From positions 44,612 through 108,611 of the forward strand of contig NZ_BBNM01000011.1 in the NCBI RefSeq assembly GCF_000760595.1: a stretch of DNA of 64,000 bases. The letters are read 5' to 3'. Numbering within the stretch: the stretch's first letter is position 1; every line of letters starts with the position of its first letter. This stretch comes from Acinetobacter soli. GTDB taxonomy: Bacteria; Pseudomonadota; Gammaproteobacteria; Pseudomonadales; Moraxellaceae. The position numbers and the translations under genes were made by a program. The notes below the pieces were generated by a model that did not search any database, was not told the DNA's origin, and saw nothing but the letters and a program-made list of their open reading frames with translations. Shown piece after piece: positions 8,142 through 15,891 of this stretch.

Positions 8142-8711
8142 TTATGGATTCATCAAATCGTTTTGCCTTGAAAAAAAATATTTGATGAGTTCAATGTGAT
8201 AATTAAAAAAATCCTCTCTACTTAAGAACTGATCAGGTTTCTTAAGAGAGTTCACAAATAGTTGATAAATGGGATCATTTGGACGACTGGCATATAGAGA
8301 AAAATGTGCATGCATGGGTTCAATTACTTCATATTCAATCAAATGTTCTTTAATTGAAACATGAACGATTTCGACTTTATTCAGCGTATAAATTGAAATA
8401 AAAGCTGTACCTGTAGCAGGCTGAGTTGTTTTATTATTCTGAAAGTAAAAACATCTGGCCTCTTGTGCCATTTGCAAAAAATCCCAACAGTTTTGCTTGG
8501 CATGCGCTTGTAAAATAACAAAGAAATAATGCATAAGCATCACATCACCAGATACGGTAATAGCGCCATATTCCAAGTATTTTATTTTCTTGTAATGATC
8601 GATATAGGTTTTAGGTGGAAGATTGGTTTCCGGAGCACACTCGATCGTTAAGCGTTAATCACTCGCTAAAAACATGTAATCTTGTACATTTATGGCAACA
8701 GTCAATGCCAT
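8142..8711 (-). pseudogene. Ntn-hydrolase/proteasome-like protein interrupted by an in-frame stop
   Basis: The frame opens with ATG at 8711 and reads MALTVAINVQDYMFLASD. It hits TAA at 8655-8657, then continues in the same frame RLTIECAP... to the stop at 8142, about 189 codons in all. The start resembles proteasome-type Ntn-hydrolases, which read roughly TVA...G.VLASDSR; the stop falls where Ser or Gln is expected, so one base change from CAA or TCA explains it. The downstream part alone (from TTG 8576) lacks a credible start. No catalytic residue can be assigned safely. It is divergent from the toxin locus. Relation to the proteasome fold is a motif-level inference. Confidence 0.6.
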
Positions 8712-8782
8712 TTTTATCGTTGAGTTTGCTAAAATTAGAGTTTGAATAATTATCACATAATAAACAATTCAAAGGCTTAAAA

Positions 8783-9094
8783 ATGAGCGGAAAATTTGAA
8801 GTAAAGGCCGGTCAACATCAGTTCTTATCGGGCCAGCAAGTCGTTGCTGATATCCCATATATACCAACCTTTAATAAAGATGGTTATATTCTGGAGTTTG
8901 ATGTCAGGCATAAGATTGATAACGAGCTTCTTGAGAAGGCACCAACTTACAGTTTAATTGACTCAAAAGGTACTGTACGTACGGGAGACGTTCCAAAAGA
9001 CGGTATAATCCGGATAACCTCAGCCGATAGAGAAGAAAAATATACCTTGATGGTGCATAAATATGATGCTGAGTCTACGGAGCAGAACGAATGA
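8783..9094 (+). CDS. small TTR-like (transthyretin-fold) protein at head of a toxin locus
   Basis: 103 residues, no signal peptide. The C-terminal half (YSLIDSKGTVRTGDVPKDG, IIRIT, YTLMVHKY) has the pattern strand-G-DG-strand-Y.l.v of the TTR-like extensions seen on VgrG spikes and type VI effectors. AAAGG sits 8 bases before the ATG. Its TGA overlaps the ATG of the next gene (ATGA), so the two are translationally coupled. It may serve as loading adaptor or as a detached effector domain. No vgrG or PAAR gene is in the window. Exact family not recognised. Confidence 0.6.
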   Translation: MSGKFEVKAGQHQFLSGQQVVADIPYIPTFNKDGYILEFDVRHKIDNELLEKAPTYSLIDSKGTVRTGDVPKDGIIRITSADREEKYTLMVHKYDAESTEQNE

Positions 9095-9735
9095 CGTATA
9101 CAGCAAGATTAAAAGTCTTCTGCAATGATAAAAACATCTTATCTAACTTGAGATACAACTATAACAACACATCATCAAATTATACCCATGGAGGAAAATT
9201 AGATTCCAACGGGTGTACCAAAGTTTATCAATGCAATAAGCTTGATCTTATCTTTGTAGAGCTGACATTTAATAATCATAAACTTGCACGAATTCGAATA
9301 CCAGCACTCGAAAATGGAGAGTTCAATCAATCGACATTTAAATTAAAATCAACAAGTGGAACAACAAAAAAGGCTGAGTCAAACAAAGTTCCTGTAAGAA
9401 TTAAAAATGAACTCGAAATTGCCTTAGACAATTTAAACGGAACAGCAGTTTATTTTGGCAATAATTTTTTGATTCACGATGCCAATCTACATACTGCATA
9501 CATGCGTGAAATTAAAAAAATGAGTAATGGTTATCTAGAAGCCGTTAAGCAGGGCAAGATAAGCGTTAAAGAGGCTGCACTTGAAGCAACAGAACTCAGC
9601 AATCAAATTTTAGATGCAACGCGTAAAAATAACTCAGCCTTTGGACTGGCCATCTCTCAAAAAGAAAAGGCTGCCGGAAAAACTCTAGAGCAAATTTTAG
9701 AATATTACGCAATGGAGATTAAAGATCCAAATTAA
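9091..9735 (+). CDS. N-terminal part of a probably broken T6SS/polymorphic-toxin effector
   Basis: 214 residues, starting in a 4-base overlap with the preceding gene. The first 90 residues are beta-rich, with a second TTR-like pattern (GKLDSNGCTKVYQ...FVELTFNNHKLARIRIP). A Lys/Ser linker and then an all-helical region (about 120-210) follow. The helical part ends abruptly at EYYAMEIKDPN. Continuing sense is found in the other frames: SKHLDQIVAQ, then IDKHIK, then LHTVNFDKLSEVDRNRVYY leading into the next piece. Three single-base indels (near 9733, 9767 and 9785) would restore one protein of about 368 residues. The restoration is inference; a real short protein remains possible. Confidence 0.55.
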   Translation: MTYTARLKVFCNDKNILSNLRYNYNNTSSNYTHGGKLDSNGCTKVYQCNKLDLIFVELTFNNHKLARIRIPALENGEFNQSTFKLKSTSGTTKKAESNKVPVRIKNELEIALDNLNGTAVYFGNNFLIHDANLHTAYMREIKKMSNGYLEAVKQGKISVKEAALEATELSNQILDATRKNNSAFGLAISQKEKAAGKTLEQILEYYAMEIKDPN

Positions 9736-9818
9736 TTCAAAGCACTTAGACCAAATTGTAGCGCAATAGACAAACACATTAAAAACTGCATACAGTCAAC
9801 TTTGATAAATTATCTGAA

Positions 9819-10196
9819 GTGGATAGGAATAGGGTTTATTACTGTGTCCTCAAGGGATCGGGAAAATCAAATAAATCGTTTAATGGAAAAATCAAATTGA
9901 TGCGTGCATCTGGTCGTGTTCTGGTTGTTGTCTTATTTGCTTATGCCGGTTATGAAATTTATAACGCAGACAATAAAGAAAAGGAAATATACAAACAAGG
10001 TGCCACATTGGGTGCGGGTATTGCTGGCGGTGCAGCGGGAGGAGCAATTGCAGGAGGGATCTGTGGGCCAGGTTCCCCTATTTGTTCGACAGTAGGTGTC
10101 ATCATTGGCGGAGCAATTGGCGGAATCACAGCGTATCAACTGGTCGAGGTATTTGACGAAAAACTTGAAGCTTTTACAAAATGGACCTTATTTTAA
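9819..10196 (+). pseudogene. C-terminal membrane-active part of the same effector
   Basis: Frame open from 9783; GTG at 9819 or ATG at 9900 could start a separate protein but neither has a good ribosome site. It contains VYYCVLKGSGKSNKSFNGK, a hydrophobic helix (VLVVVLFAYAGYEIYNAD), then a glycine-zipper segment GAGIAGGAAGGAIAGGICGPGSP...GVIIGGAIGG, and ends ...EAFTKWTLF. This glycine-rich C-terminus with a CGPGxP turn recurs at the end of many type VI and colicin-like effectors thought to act on membranes (known family trend). Together with 9091-9735 it probably was one gene. The immunity gene follows within 20 bases. Confidence 0.55.
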
Positions 10197-10211
10197 GTCT
10201 TGGAATTAAAT

Positions 10212-10589
10212 ATGTTTAATGTATTAAAAAAAATTTTTAGAAAAAAAGAGAATAATATTGAAATAAAAGAAACAAAAATCATTAGATTCGAGTTCGATAA
10301 TGAAAGAATGATTGCTGAATATGACACGATAGACACACGGAAAATTTATTACAGAGACTTAAAATCTATATTCATTATTTTCTATGATGAATACTTGCCT
10401 ATTCCATTGTGGAATTTTGTATCTGATGAGTATTATATTAGCATTTCAAATGATTATGCTACTGACATACAAAGCCTTATTGATATTCTATCGAATCAGT
10501 TAGAAGGCTTTGATGAGCAATCTCATCAAGAAATCATAAATGCAATGGGTGCAACAAGTGGACTTTTTCACATATGGAGTAAAAGATAA
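10212..10589 (+). CDS. probable immunity protein of the adjacent effector
   Basis: 125 residues, acidic and AT-rich, intact. It carries a lysine-rich start (FRKKENN) and then alternating strands and helices; no signal peptide or membrane helix. ATG at 10212 is chosen with a GGA site just before; TTG at 10200 is also in frame. It starts 15 bases after the effector end, as immunity genes do. No family recognised by sequence. The immunity role rests only on position, size and intactness next to a toxin-like gene. Confidence 0.5.
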   Translation: MFNVLKKIFRKKENNIEIKETKIIRFEFDNERMIAEYDTIDTRKIYYRDLKSIFIIFYDEYLPIPLWNFVSDEYYISISNDYATDIQSLIDILSNQLEGFDEQSHQEIINAMGATSGLFHIWSKR

Positions 10590-11191
10590 TAAAAAGTTGA
10601 ATAGCATTTTAATTTTTTTTGAAATAACTTATTTTAATAAACCTAGATCTAATTGATAGGCTTTATCATCAAAAAAATATTTGTGGATGAGATTTCCTTA
10701 AAACACTAAAAATTATATATAAATATATAGTTGATTTAATTCAGTAAAATTATCTAACATAGCTATATATATGAACTTCATGATCAACTTCATAAAAATA
10801 CTAAGTTTCATTTTTTATTTTACATAACATCTTACTTAAAAGTTGATAATGCATAATCACTTAGTACTATTGAACATCACTGCTCGAGTTTGAGATTTAG
10901 ATTAGTAGATTAAACAATCGCTACATCCCCTTATTTTTTGAAGTCACTTTATTTTAAGACTTAATTTAATTTAAATTTAAGTGATCCAAATTGACTATTC
11001 TTATAAAAGTGTGACTTTATTATCGATTAAACAAATTAACCGTAAAACATTAACCAATTATTTAAATAAAAAATTAATGAGATTTTAGTCACATATTATT
11101 CAATTTTTTTTCTAAAATTAATTTTTATATTGTTTTTAAATAAAATTTACTGTATCTCTAATATTAACTATTTAATAAATAGGTATATAAA
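10590..11191. other. 600-base AT-rich spacer without genes
   Basis: Extremely AT-rich with many stops in all frames. I see no RNA gene, IS remnant or clear ORF. It separates the toxin locus from the pilus region and must hold the promoter of the gene at 11192. Composition unlike the core genes suggests foreign origin or decay. Confidence 0.45.
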
Positions 11192-11482
11192 ATGAAAAAT
11201 AATATATTTAAATTTATGATCATAGTGGTAACTTCTATTTCACCACTATTGTGTCATGCAGATAACACAATAACATTTAAAGGAAATATTGTTGAAGACA
11301 CATGCTCTACATCAAATATTGAAAAAGAGTGTACTCAAATCAATACTCTCAATATAACTATCGATACTCAATTTTTAAATCAAGACAATATTTTAAACTT
11401 GGCAGAACATACTGAAAAAATGGATACAAGTATTGAAACAATAACTGCTAATAAAAAAGTAGTAGTTCTAAGTTATCACTAA
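11192..11482 (+). CDS. miniature pilin-like secreted protein
   Basis: 96 residues with a Sec signal peptide (MKNNIFKFMIIVVTSISPLLCHA, cleavage after HA about residue 23). The mature start NTITFKGNIVEDTCS matches the N-terminal donor strand and first Cys of chaperone-usher pilins; a second Cys follows at EKECTQ. The C-terminal KKVVVLSYH resembles the last beta-strand of a pilin. The middle is missing: the mature part is about 73 residues against about 150 in the major pilin downstream. It could be a minor subunit, terminator pilin or degenerate copy. It is 435 bases upstream of the pilus operon and reads the same way. Confidence 0.6.
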   Translation: MKNNIFKFMIIVVTSISPLLCHADNTITFKGNIVEDTCSTSNIEKECTQINTLNITIDTQFLNQDNILNLAEHTEKMDTSIETITANKKVVVLSYH

Positions 11483-11809
11483 AATGATTAGTCTAGGTTT
11501 GTAGCTCTTGGTGAAGTGCTCAACACATGAATCATTAAAAATTGTTTGTAGTTCAATCAAAACGATAAATAATTCCACTTTTCTTGTGAAAAATGATAAA
11601 TTTGTCACATTTTTTCAAAAAATAGATAATTTTTCTTGTATAATTTTAAAATATATCTTGTTTCTGTCATTTTTGTATGTAGTTTTCCTACATATTAATT
11701 AAAATCTAAATATTATTTCAAAACATATAGTTAGATCAAGGTTAAAATACTCAAGTTAAATCAAAAAGTATCAGTATTCTGCTTTCCACCTAAAATAGTG
11801 TGACATAGT
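11483..11809. other. AT-rich spacer upstream of the pilus operon
   Basis: About 330 bases with only a chance 64-codon frame starting at TTG and no ribosome site. No recognisable RNA gene. The pilus promoter lies at its right edge. Confidence 0.4.
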
Positions 11810-11837
11810 TTGCATTTTGTTAAAAAAGTGTTATTAT
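11810..11837 (+). promoter_or_regulatory. probable sigma-70 promoter of the pilus operon
   Basis: -35 TTGCAT (11810-11815), 16-base spacer, -10 TATTAT (11832-11837). Transcription would begin near 11844, exactly at the foot of the leader stem-loop, leaving a 5' UTR of about 75 bases. Confidence 0.55.
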
Positions 11838-11844
11838 CATCGCA

Positions 11845-11878
11845 TTACTTTTCAGAATTCTAACCTCTGGAAAAGTAA
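11845..11878 (+). promoter_or_regulatory. 5' UTR stem-loop before the major pilin gene
   Basis: Arms 11845-11856 (TTACTTTTCAGA) and 11866-11878 (TCTGGAAAAGTAA) pair over 12 bp with one bulged base; loop is 9 bases. At the very 5' end of the predicted transcript it would protect the abundant pilin mRNA. Confidence 0.6.
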
Positions 11879-11917
11879 GAGATTAAACTTTTATCCAGAC
11901 TTTTTTGAGAAAACACT

Positions 11918-12451
11918 ATGAAAAAACTTGCCTTAATCGCTGCTCTTTCGGTTGTAGGGATTGCGAATGCTCAAGCGGCTGATGGTACAATTACAATTAA
12001 TGGCTTAGTAACAGATAAAACTTGTAATATCGTAACACCTGCTGGTAAAGACTTTACAGTTACTCTTCCAACTGTTTCTAAACAAACTTTAGCAGCTGCC
12101 GGAAATGTTGCTGGTCGTACTCCTTTCCAAATCAAGTTAGCTAACTGTTCAGAAGGTAAAGTCGCAACTTATTTTGAACCTGGTGCAACTGTTGACTTTA
12201 ATACTGGTCGTTTACTTAACCAAGATGCTACTGGCGCTAAAAACGTTAATGTTCAACTTTTAGGTAACAATAACCAAGTAATTCCAGTTCTTGCTGCTGG
12301 TGCAAACGGTGCTCAAGCTAACTCACAATGGGTTGACGTAGCTGCAGCAGGTAGCGCAGATCTTAACTATTATGCTGAATACTATGCAACTGGTGCTTCT
12401 ACTGCTGGTAAAGTGAACACTTCTGTTCAATATACAATTATCTATCAATAA
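11918..12451 (+). CDS. fimA: type 1 fimbrial major subunit (chaperone-usher pilin)
   Basis: Structural pilin, 177 residues, exported by Sec. The signal peptide MKKLALIAALSVVGIANAQA is followed by the donor strand DGTITINGLVTDKTCNI. Two cysteines (in DKTCNI and LANCSEG) form the conserved disulphide. The C-terminal VQYTIIYQ is the strand completed by the chaperone. Codon choice is regular, as in highly expressed genes. It is first in the pilin-chaperone-usher-adhesin order. The layout resembles the A. baumannii photoregulated prpABCD pilus, but equivalence was not tested. A strong hairpin after the stop probably sets pilin mRNA above the rest of the operon. Confidence 0.92.
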   Translation: MKKLALIAALSVVGIANAQAADGTITINGLVTDKTCNIVTPAGKDFTVTLPTVSKQTLAAAGNVAGRTPFQIKLANCSEGKVATYFEPGATVDFNTGRLLNQDATGAKNVNVQLLGNNNQVIPVLAAGANGAQANSQWVDVAAAGSADLNYYAEYYATGASTAGKVNTSVQYTIIYQ

Positions 12452-12461
12452 TTGATGGTCG

Positions 12462-12493
12462 ATAGGGTTTCTATATACGTATAGAAATCCTAT
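12462..12493 (+). promoter_or_regulatory. intercistronic hairpin between pilin and chaperone genes
   Basis: Fourteen-base-pair stem (12462-12475 with 12480-12493, one G-U pair) closed by the tetraloop TACG, a UNCG-type loop. Only three T follow, so it should act as a 3' RNA stabiliser or partial terminator rather than a full stop. Confidence 0.7.
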
Positions 12494-12536
12494 TTTGAGT
12501 AGCAATTTACTAAACTTCATTGGCTGAGAATCTGAA

Positions 12537-13271
12537 ATGAAATTGAACAATTATAATTTTTTGTTAGGTTTGACATTTGCTTCGGCGTTAGTTGTACCTG
12601 TCACTCATGCAGAAATTGTAATTCATGGTACTCGAGTAATTTATCCGTCAGATGCTCGTGAAGTGACGCTACAAGTTAGCAATAACGGTTCAAAACCATC
12701 ACTGGTTCAGGCTTGGATTGACGAAGGTGATGCAAAAAGTACTCCTGACCAATCAAAAGTTCCTTTTATGATTGCTCCTCCAATTTCTCGTGTTGAAGCC
12801 ACCAAAAGCCAGACTTTTCGTATTACGGCACTTCCCACTGCTTCTCAATTAAATCAAAAGCAAGAAACAGTTTTATGGTTGAACGTTTTGGATATTCCAC
12901 CAAGACCGACATCAAAAAGTGCAGATACAATACCCGATAATTTTCTGCAATTAGCCATTCGTTCACGTATCAAGTTCTTTTATCGTCCTGCTTCGATTAA
13001 AGATGACGCGAATTTAGCAGCAGATAAACTTCAATGGGCTAAATCTGGCCAAAATTTAGTGGTGAAAAATCCTACACCTTTTCATATCACAATGACTTCT
13101 ATTTTTCAGAAAGTTGGCGATAAAAAAGTTGATTTATTACCTGAAGGGCTAATGGTTAAGCCTTTCTCTGATGCATCCGTTCAGCTTAAGAATGGCAATG
13201 TTCAGGATATGAGTTTTATTAATGTGAATGACTACGGTGGTCGAGTAGAACACACAATAAAACTTCAATAA
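12537..13271 (+). CDS. fimC: periplasmic pilus chaperone (PapD/FimC family)
   Basis: Two immunoglobulin-like domains, 244 residues, with a signal peptide ending near THAEI. The mature start IVIHGTRVIYPSDAREVTLQVSN is typical: the Arg that anchors the pilin C-terminus is in GTRVIYP. The family stretch LWLNVLDIPP and the F1-G1 region are present. The C-terminal domain contains NPTPFHITM (the conserved NPTPY/F motif). It donates its G1 strand to pilins and delivers them to the usher. It lies 85 bases after the pilin and 58 before the usher. Confidence 0.93.
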   Translation: MKLNNYNFLLGLTFASALVVPVTHAEIVIHGTRVIYPSDAREVTLQVSNNGSKPSLVQAWIDEGDAKSTPDQSKVPFMIAPPISRVEATKSQTFRITALPTASQLNQKQETVLWLNVLDIPPRPTSKSADTIPDNFLQLAIRSRIKFFYRPASIKDDANLAADKLQWAKSGQNLVVKNPTPFHITMTSIFQKVGDKKVDLLPEGLMVKPFSDASVQLKNGNVQDMSFINVNDYGGRVEHTIKLQ

Positions 13272-13329
13272 TCAGATTTATATTTTTAACAAATTTAAGC
13301 ACCTATTATGTGAGTAGGCGGACTTAGCT

Positions 13330-15891
13330 ATGCCAAAAAAACGGCAAGAACCTTATAAATTATTAAAACGCCATATTTTTTATTATTTGGCTTCTGGCGT
13401 TGTTACAATGACAATGCCTGTATTCGTGCACGCTGAAGAAACAGCCGCTAGTGCTCCTGTCGAAGCTGAGTTTGATTCTGCTTTTTTAATTGGCGATGCC
13501 AAAAAAGTTGATATTTCTCGTTTTAAATATGGTAATCCCGTTTTACCTGGCGAATATAATGTTGACGTGTATGTAAATGGTCAATGGTTTGGTAAACGTC
13601 GAATGGTATTTAAAGCATTAGATTCGACACAACAAAATGCTATGACCTGCTTCACAGGAATGAATCTTCTAGAATATGGTGTAAAACAAGAGATTTTGTC
13701 TAAGCACGGTCCAGTTCAAAAAGAAAATAATACGTGTTACAAAATAGAAGATTGGGTAGAAAATGCATTTTATGAGTTTGATAATTCTCGCTTACGTGTA
13801 GATATCTCAATTCCTCAAGTTGCATTACAAAAAAATGCTCAAGGTTATGTCGATCCAAGTGTATGGGATCGCGGTATCAATGCTGGCTTTTTATCTTACA
13901 ATGGTAGTGCTTATAAAACATTTACTAACTCTAACAATAGAAGTGAAACATCCAATGCCTTCATGGGGATTACAGCTGGACTAAATTTAGGTGGCTGGCA
14001 ATTACGTCATAATGGTCAGTGGCAATGGCAAGATACTCCTGCTGAAAATCAGTCTAAATCAAGTTACGAAGAAACCAGCACCTATTTACAACGGGCATTT
14101 CCTAAATATCGTGGTGTTTTAACACTCGGTGATAGCTTTACTAACGGTGAAGTATTTGACTCTTATGGCTATCGTGGTATCGATTTTTCAAGTGATGATC
14201 GAATGTTACCAAATAGTATGTTGGGGTATGCTCCACGTATTCGTGGAAATGCCAAAACAAATGCAAAAGTGGAAGTTCGTCAACAAGGTCAGCTGATTTA
14301 CCAAACAACTGTAGCACCAGGTAACTTTGAAATTAACGATCTATACCCTACTGGTTTTGGTGGAGAAATTGAGGTTACTGTTATTGAGGCAAATGGTGAA
14401 ATACAAAAATTTGCCGTGCCTTATGCATCCGTTGTACAGATGCTACGCCCTGGTGTAAATCGTTATTCATTAACAATTGGTCAATTCCGTGATAATGATA
14501 TTGATATCAATCCTTGGATAGTTCAAGGTAAATATCAACAAGGAATTAACAACTACTTAACTGGTTATACTGGAATTCAAGCTTCTGAAAACTATACAGC
14601 CTTATTGCTAGGTGCTGCTTTTGCAACCCCTATTGGTGCTGTTGCATTTGACGTTACCCACTCTGAAGCAGACTTCGAAAAACAAGCTTCTCAATCAGGT
14701 CAAAGTTTCCGTTTAAGTTATAGTAAGTTAATTTCTCCAACCAATACAAACTTAACACTTGCAGCTTATCGCTACTCAACAGAAAACTTCTATAAATTAC
14801 GTGATGCTCTGCTGATTCGTGATTTAGAAGATAAAGGGATCAATACTTACGCTGCTGGTCGCCAACGCAGTGAATTCCAAATCACCTTAAACCAGGGTCT
14901 TCCTGAGGGTTGGGGTAACTTCTACATGGTAGGTTCATGGGTCGATTATTGGAACCGTAGTGAAACGACTAAACAATATCAAGTTGGTTATAGCAATAAT
15001 TACCATGGTTTAACTTATGGCCTATCTGCAATTAACCGTCAAGTTGAATATGGTTCAAACACTCAATCGCGTGATACGCAGTACTTGATGACACTATCAT
15101 TCCCAATGAATTTTAAAAGGAATTCAGTCAATGTCAACATTACTGCATCTGAAGATAGTCGTACAGTGGGTGCAAGTGGTACGGTGGGTGATCGCTTTAG
15201 CTATGGTGCTTCTATGTCGCATCAAGACTATACAAATCCATCGTTTAACGTAAATGGTCGTTATCGTACTAACTATGCAACTGTTGGTGGTTCTTATAGC
15301 GTAGCTGACTCTTATCAACAAGCGATGATGAGCTTAAGCGGTAGTGTTGTTGCACATTCAGAAGGTGTTTTGTTTGGCCCTGAACAAGGACAAACGATGG
15401 TACTTGTTCACGCACCTGAAGCAGCAGGAGCAAAAGTGAGTAATACGGTTGGTCTAAGTATCAATAAAGCGGGTTATGCTGTAGTGCCATATGTTACTCC
15501 TTATCGTCTTAATGACATTACGCTTGACCCTCAAGAAATGTCGAGCAAAGTAGAACTTGAAGAAACGAGTCAACGAATTGCACCGTTTGCTGGTGCAATT
15601 GCTAAAGTGGACTTTGCAACCAAAACGGGTTATGCAGTTTATATTAATACTAAAACTGTAGATGGCAACAGCTTACCGTTTGCAGCACAAGTCTTTAATC
15701 CAAAAGACGAAGCTGTGGGTATTGTTGCACAAGGTAGTATGATTTACTTACGTACTCCACAAGCTCAAGATCGCCTCTATGTAAAATGGGGTGATGAAAG
15801 CAATGAGCGTTGTTCGGTTGAGTATAATGTGAGTAACCAGTTGCAAAATAAGCAACAAAGCGTGGTAATGACTGAGGCTGTCTGCAAATGA
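13330..15891 (+). CDS. fimD: outer-membrane usher (PapC/FimD family)
   Basis: Pore that assembles and secretes the pilus, 853 residues. An unusually long, basic signal region (MPKKRQEPYKLLKRH, then a hydrophobic stretch ending VHAEE) precedes the N-terminal chaperone-binding domain (EFDSAFLIGDAKKVDISRF, LPGEYNVDVYVNG). Then come the beta-barrel with plug (around RGNAKTNAKVEVRQQGQLIYQTTVAPGNFEI split between strands) and two C-terminal domains. Cysteines near the C-terminus (ERCSVEYN, EAVCK) form the usual pair. Length fits the family. Its stop overlaps the adhesin start by four bases (ATGA). Confidence 0.95.
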   Translation: MPKKRQEPYKLLKRHIFYYLASGVVTMTMPVFVHAEETAASAPVEAEFDSAFLIGDAKKVDISRFKYGNPVLPGEYNVDVYVNGQWFGKRRMVFKALDSTQQNAMTCFTGMNLLEYGVKQEILSKHGPVQKENNTCYKIEDWVENAFYEFDNSRLRVDISIPQVALQKNAQGYVDPSVWDRGINAGFLSYNGSAYKTFTNSNNRSETSNAFMGITAGLNLGGWQLRHNGQWQWQDTPAENQSKSSYEETSTYLQRAFPKYRGVLTLGDSFTNGEVFDSYGYRGIDFSSDDRMLPNSMLGYAPRIRGNAKTNAKVEVRQQGQLIYQTTVAPGNFEINDLYPTGFGGEIEVTVIEANGEIQKFAVPYASVVQMLRPGVNRYSLTIGQFRDNDIDINPWIVQGKYQQGINNYLTGYTGIQASENYTALLLGAAFATPIGAVAFDVTHSEADFEKQASQSGQSFRLSYSKLISPTNTNLTLAAYRYSTENFYKLRDALLIRDLEDKGINTYAAGRQRSEFQITLNQGLPEGWGNFYMVGSWVDYWNRSETTKQYQVGYSNNYHGLTYGLSAINRQVEYGSNTQSRDTQYLMTLSFPMNFKRNSVNVNITASEDSRTVGASGTVGDRFSYGASMSHQDYTNPSFNVNGRYRTNYATVGGSYSVADSYQQAMMSLSGSVVAHSEGVLFGPEQGQTMVLVHAPEAAGAKVSNTVGLSINKAGYAVVPYVTPYRLNDITLDPQEMSSKVELEETSQRIAPFAGAIAKVDFATKTGYAVYINTKTVDGNSLPFAAQVFNPKDEAVGIVAQGSMIYLRTPQAQDRLYVKWGDESNERCSVEYNVSNQLQNKQQSVVMTEAVCK

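Noticed and set aside
11508..11702. 64-codon frame with hydrophobic end upstream of the pilin
   Set aside because: TTG start, no ribosome site, composition like the surrounding spacer.
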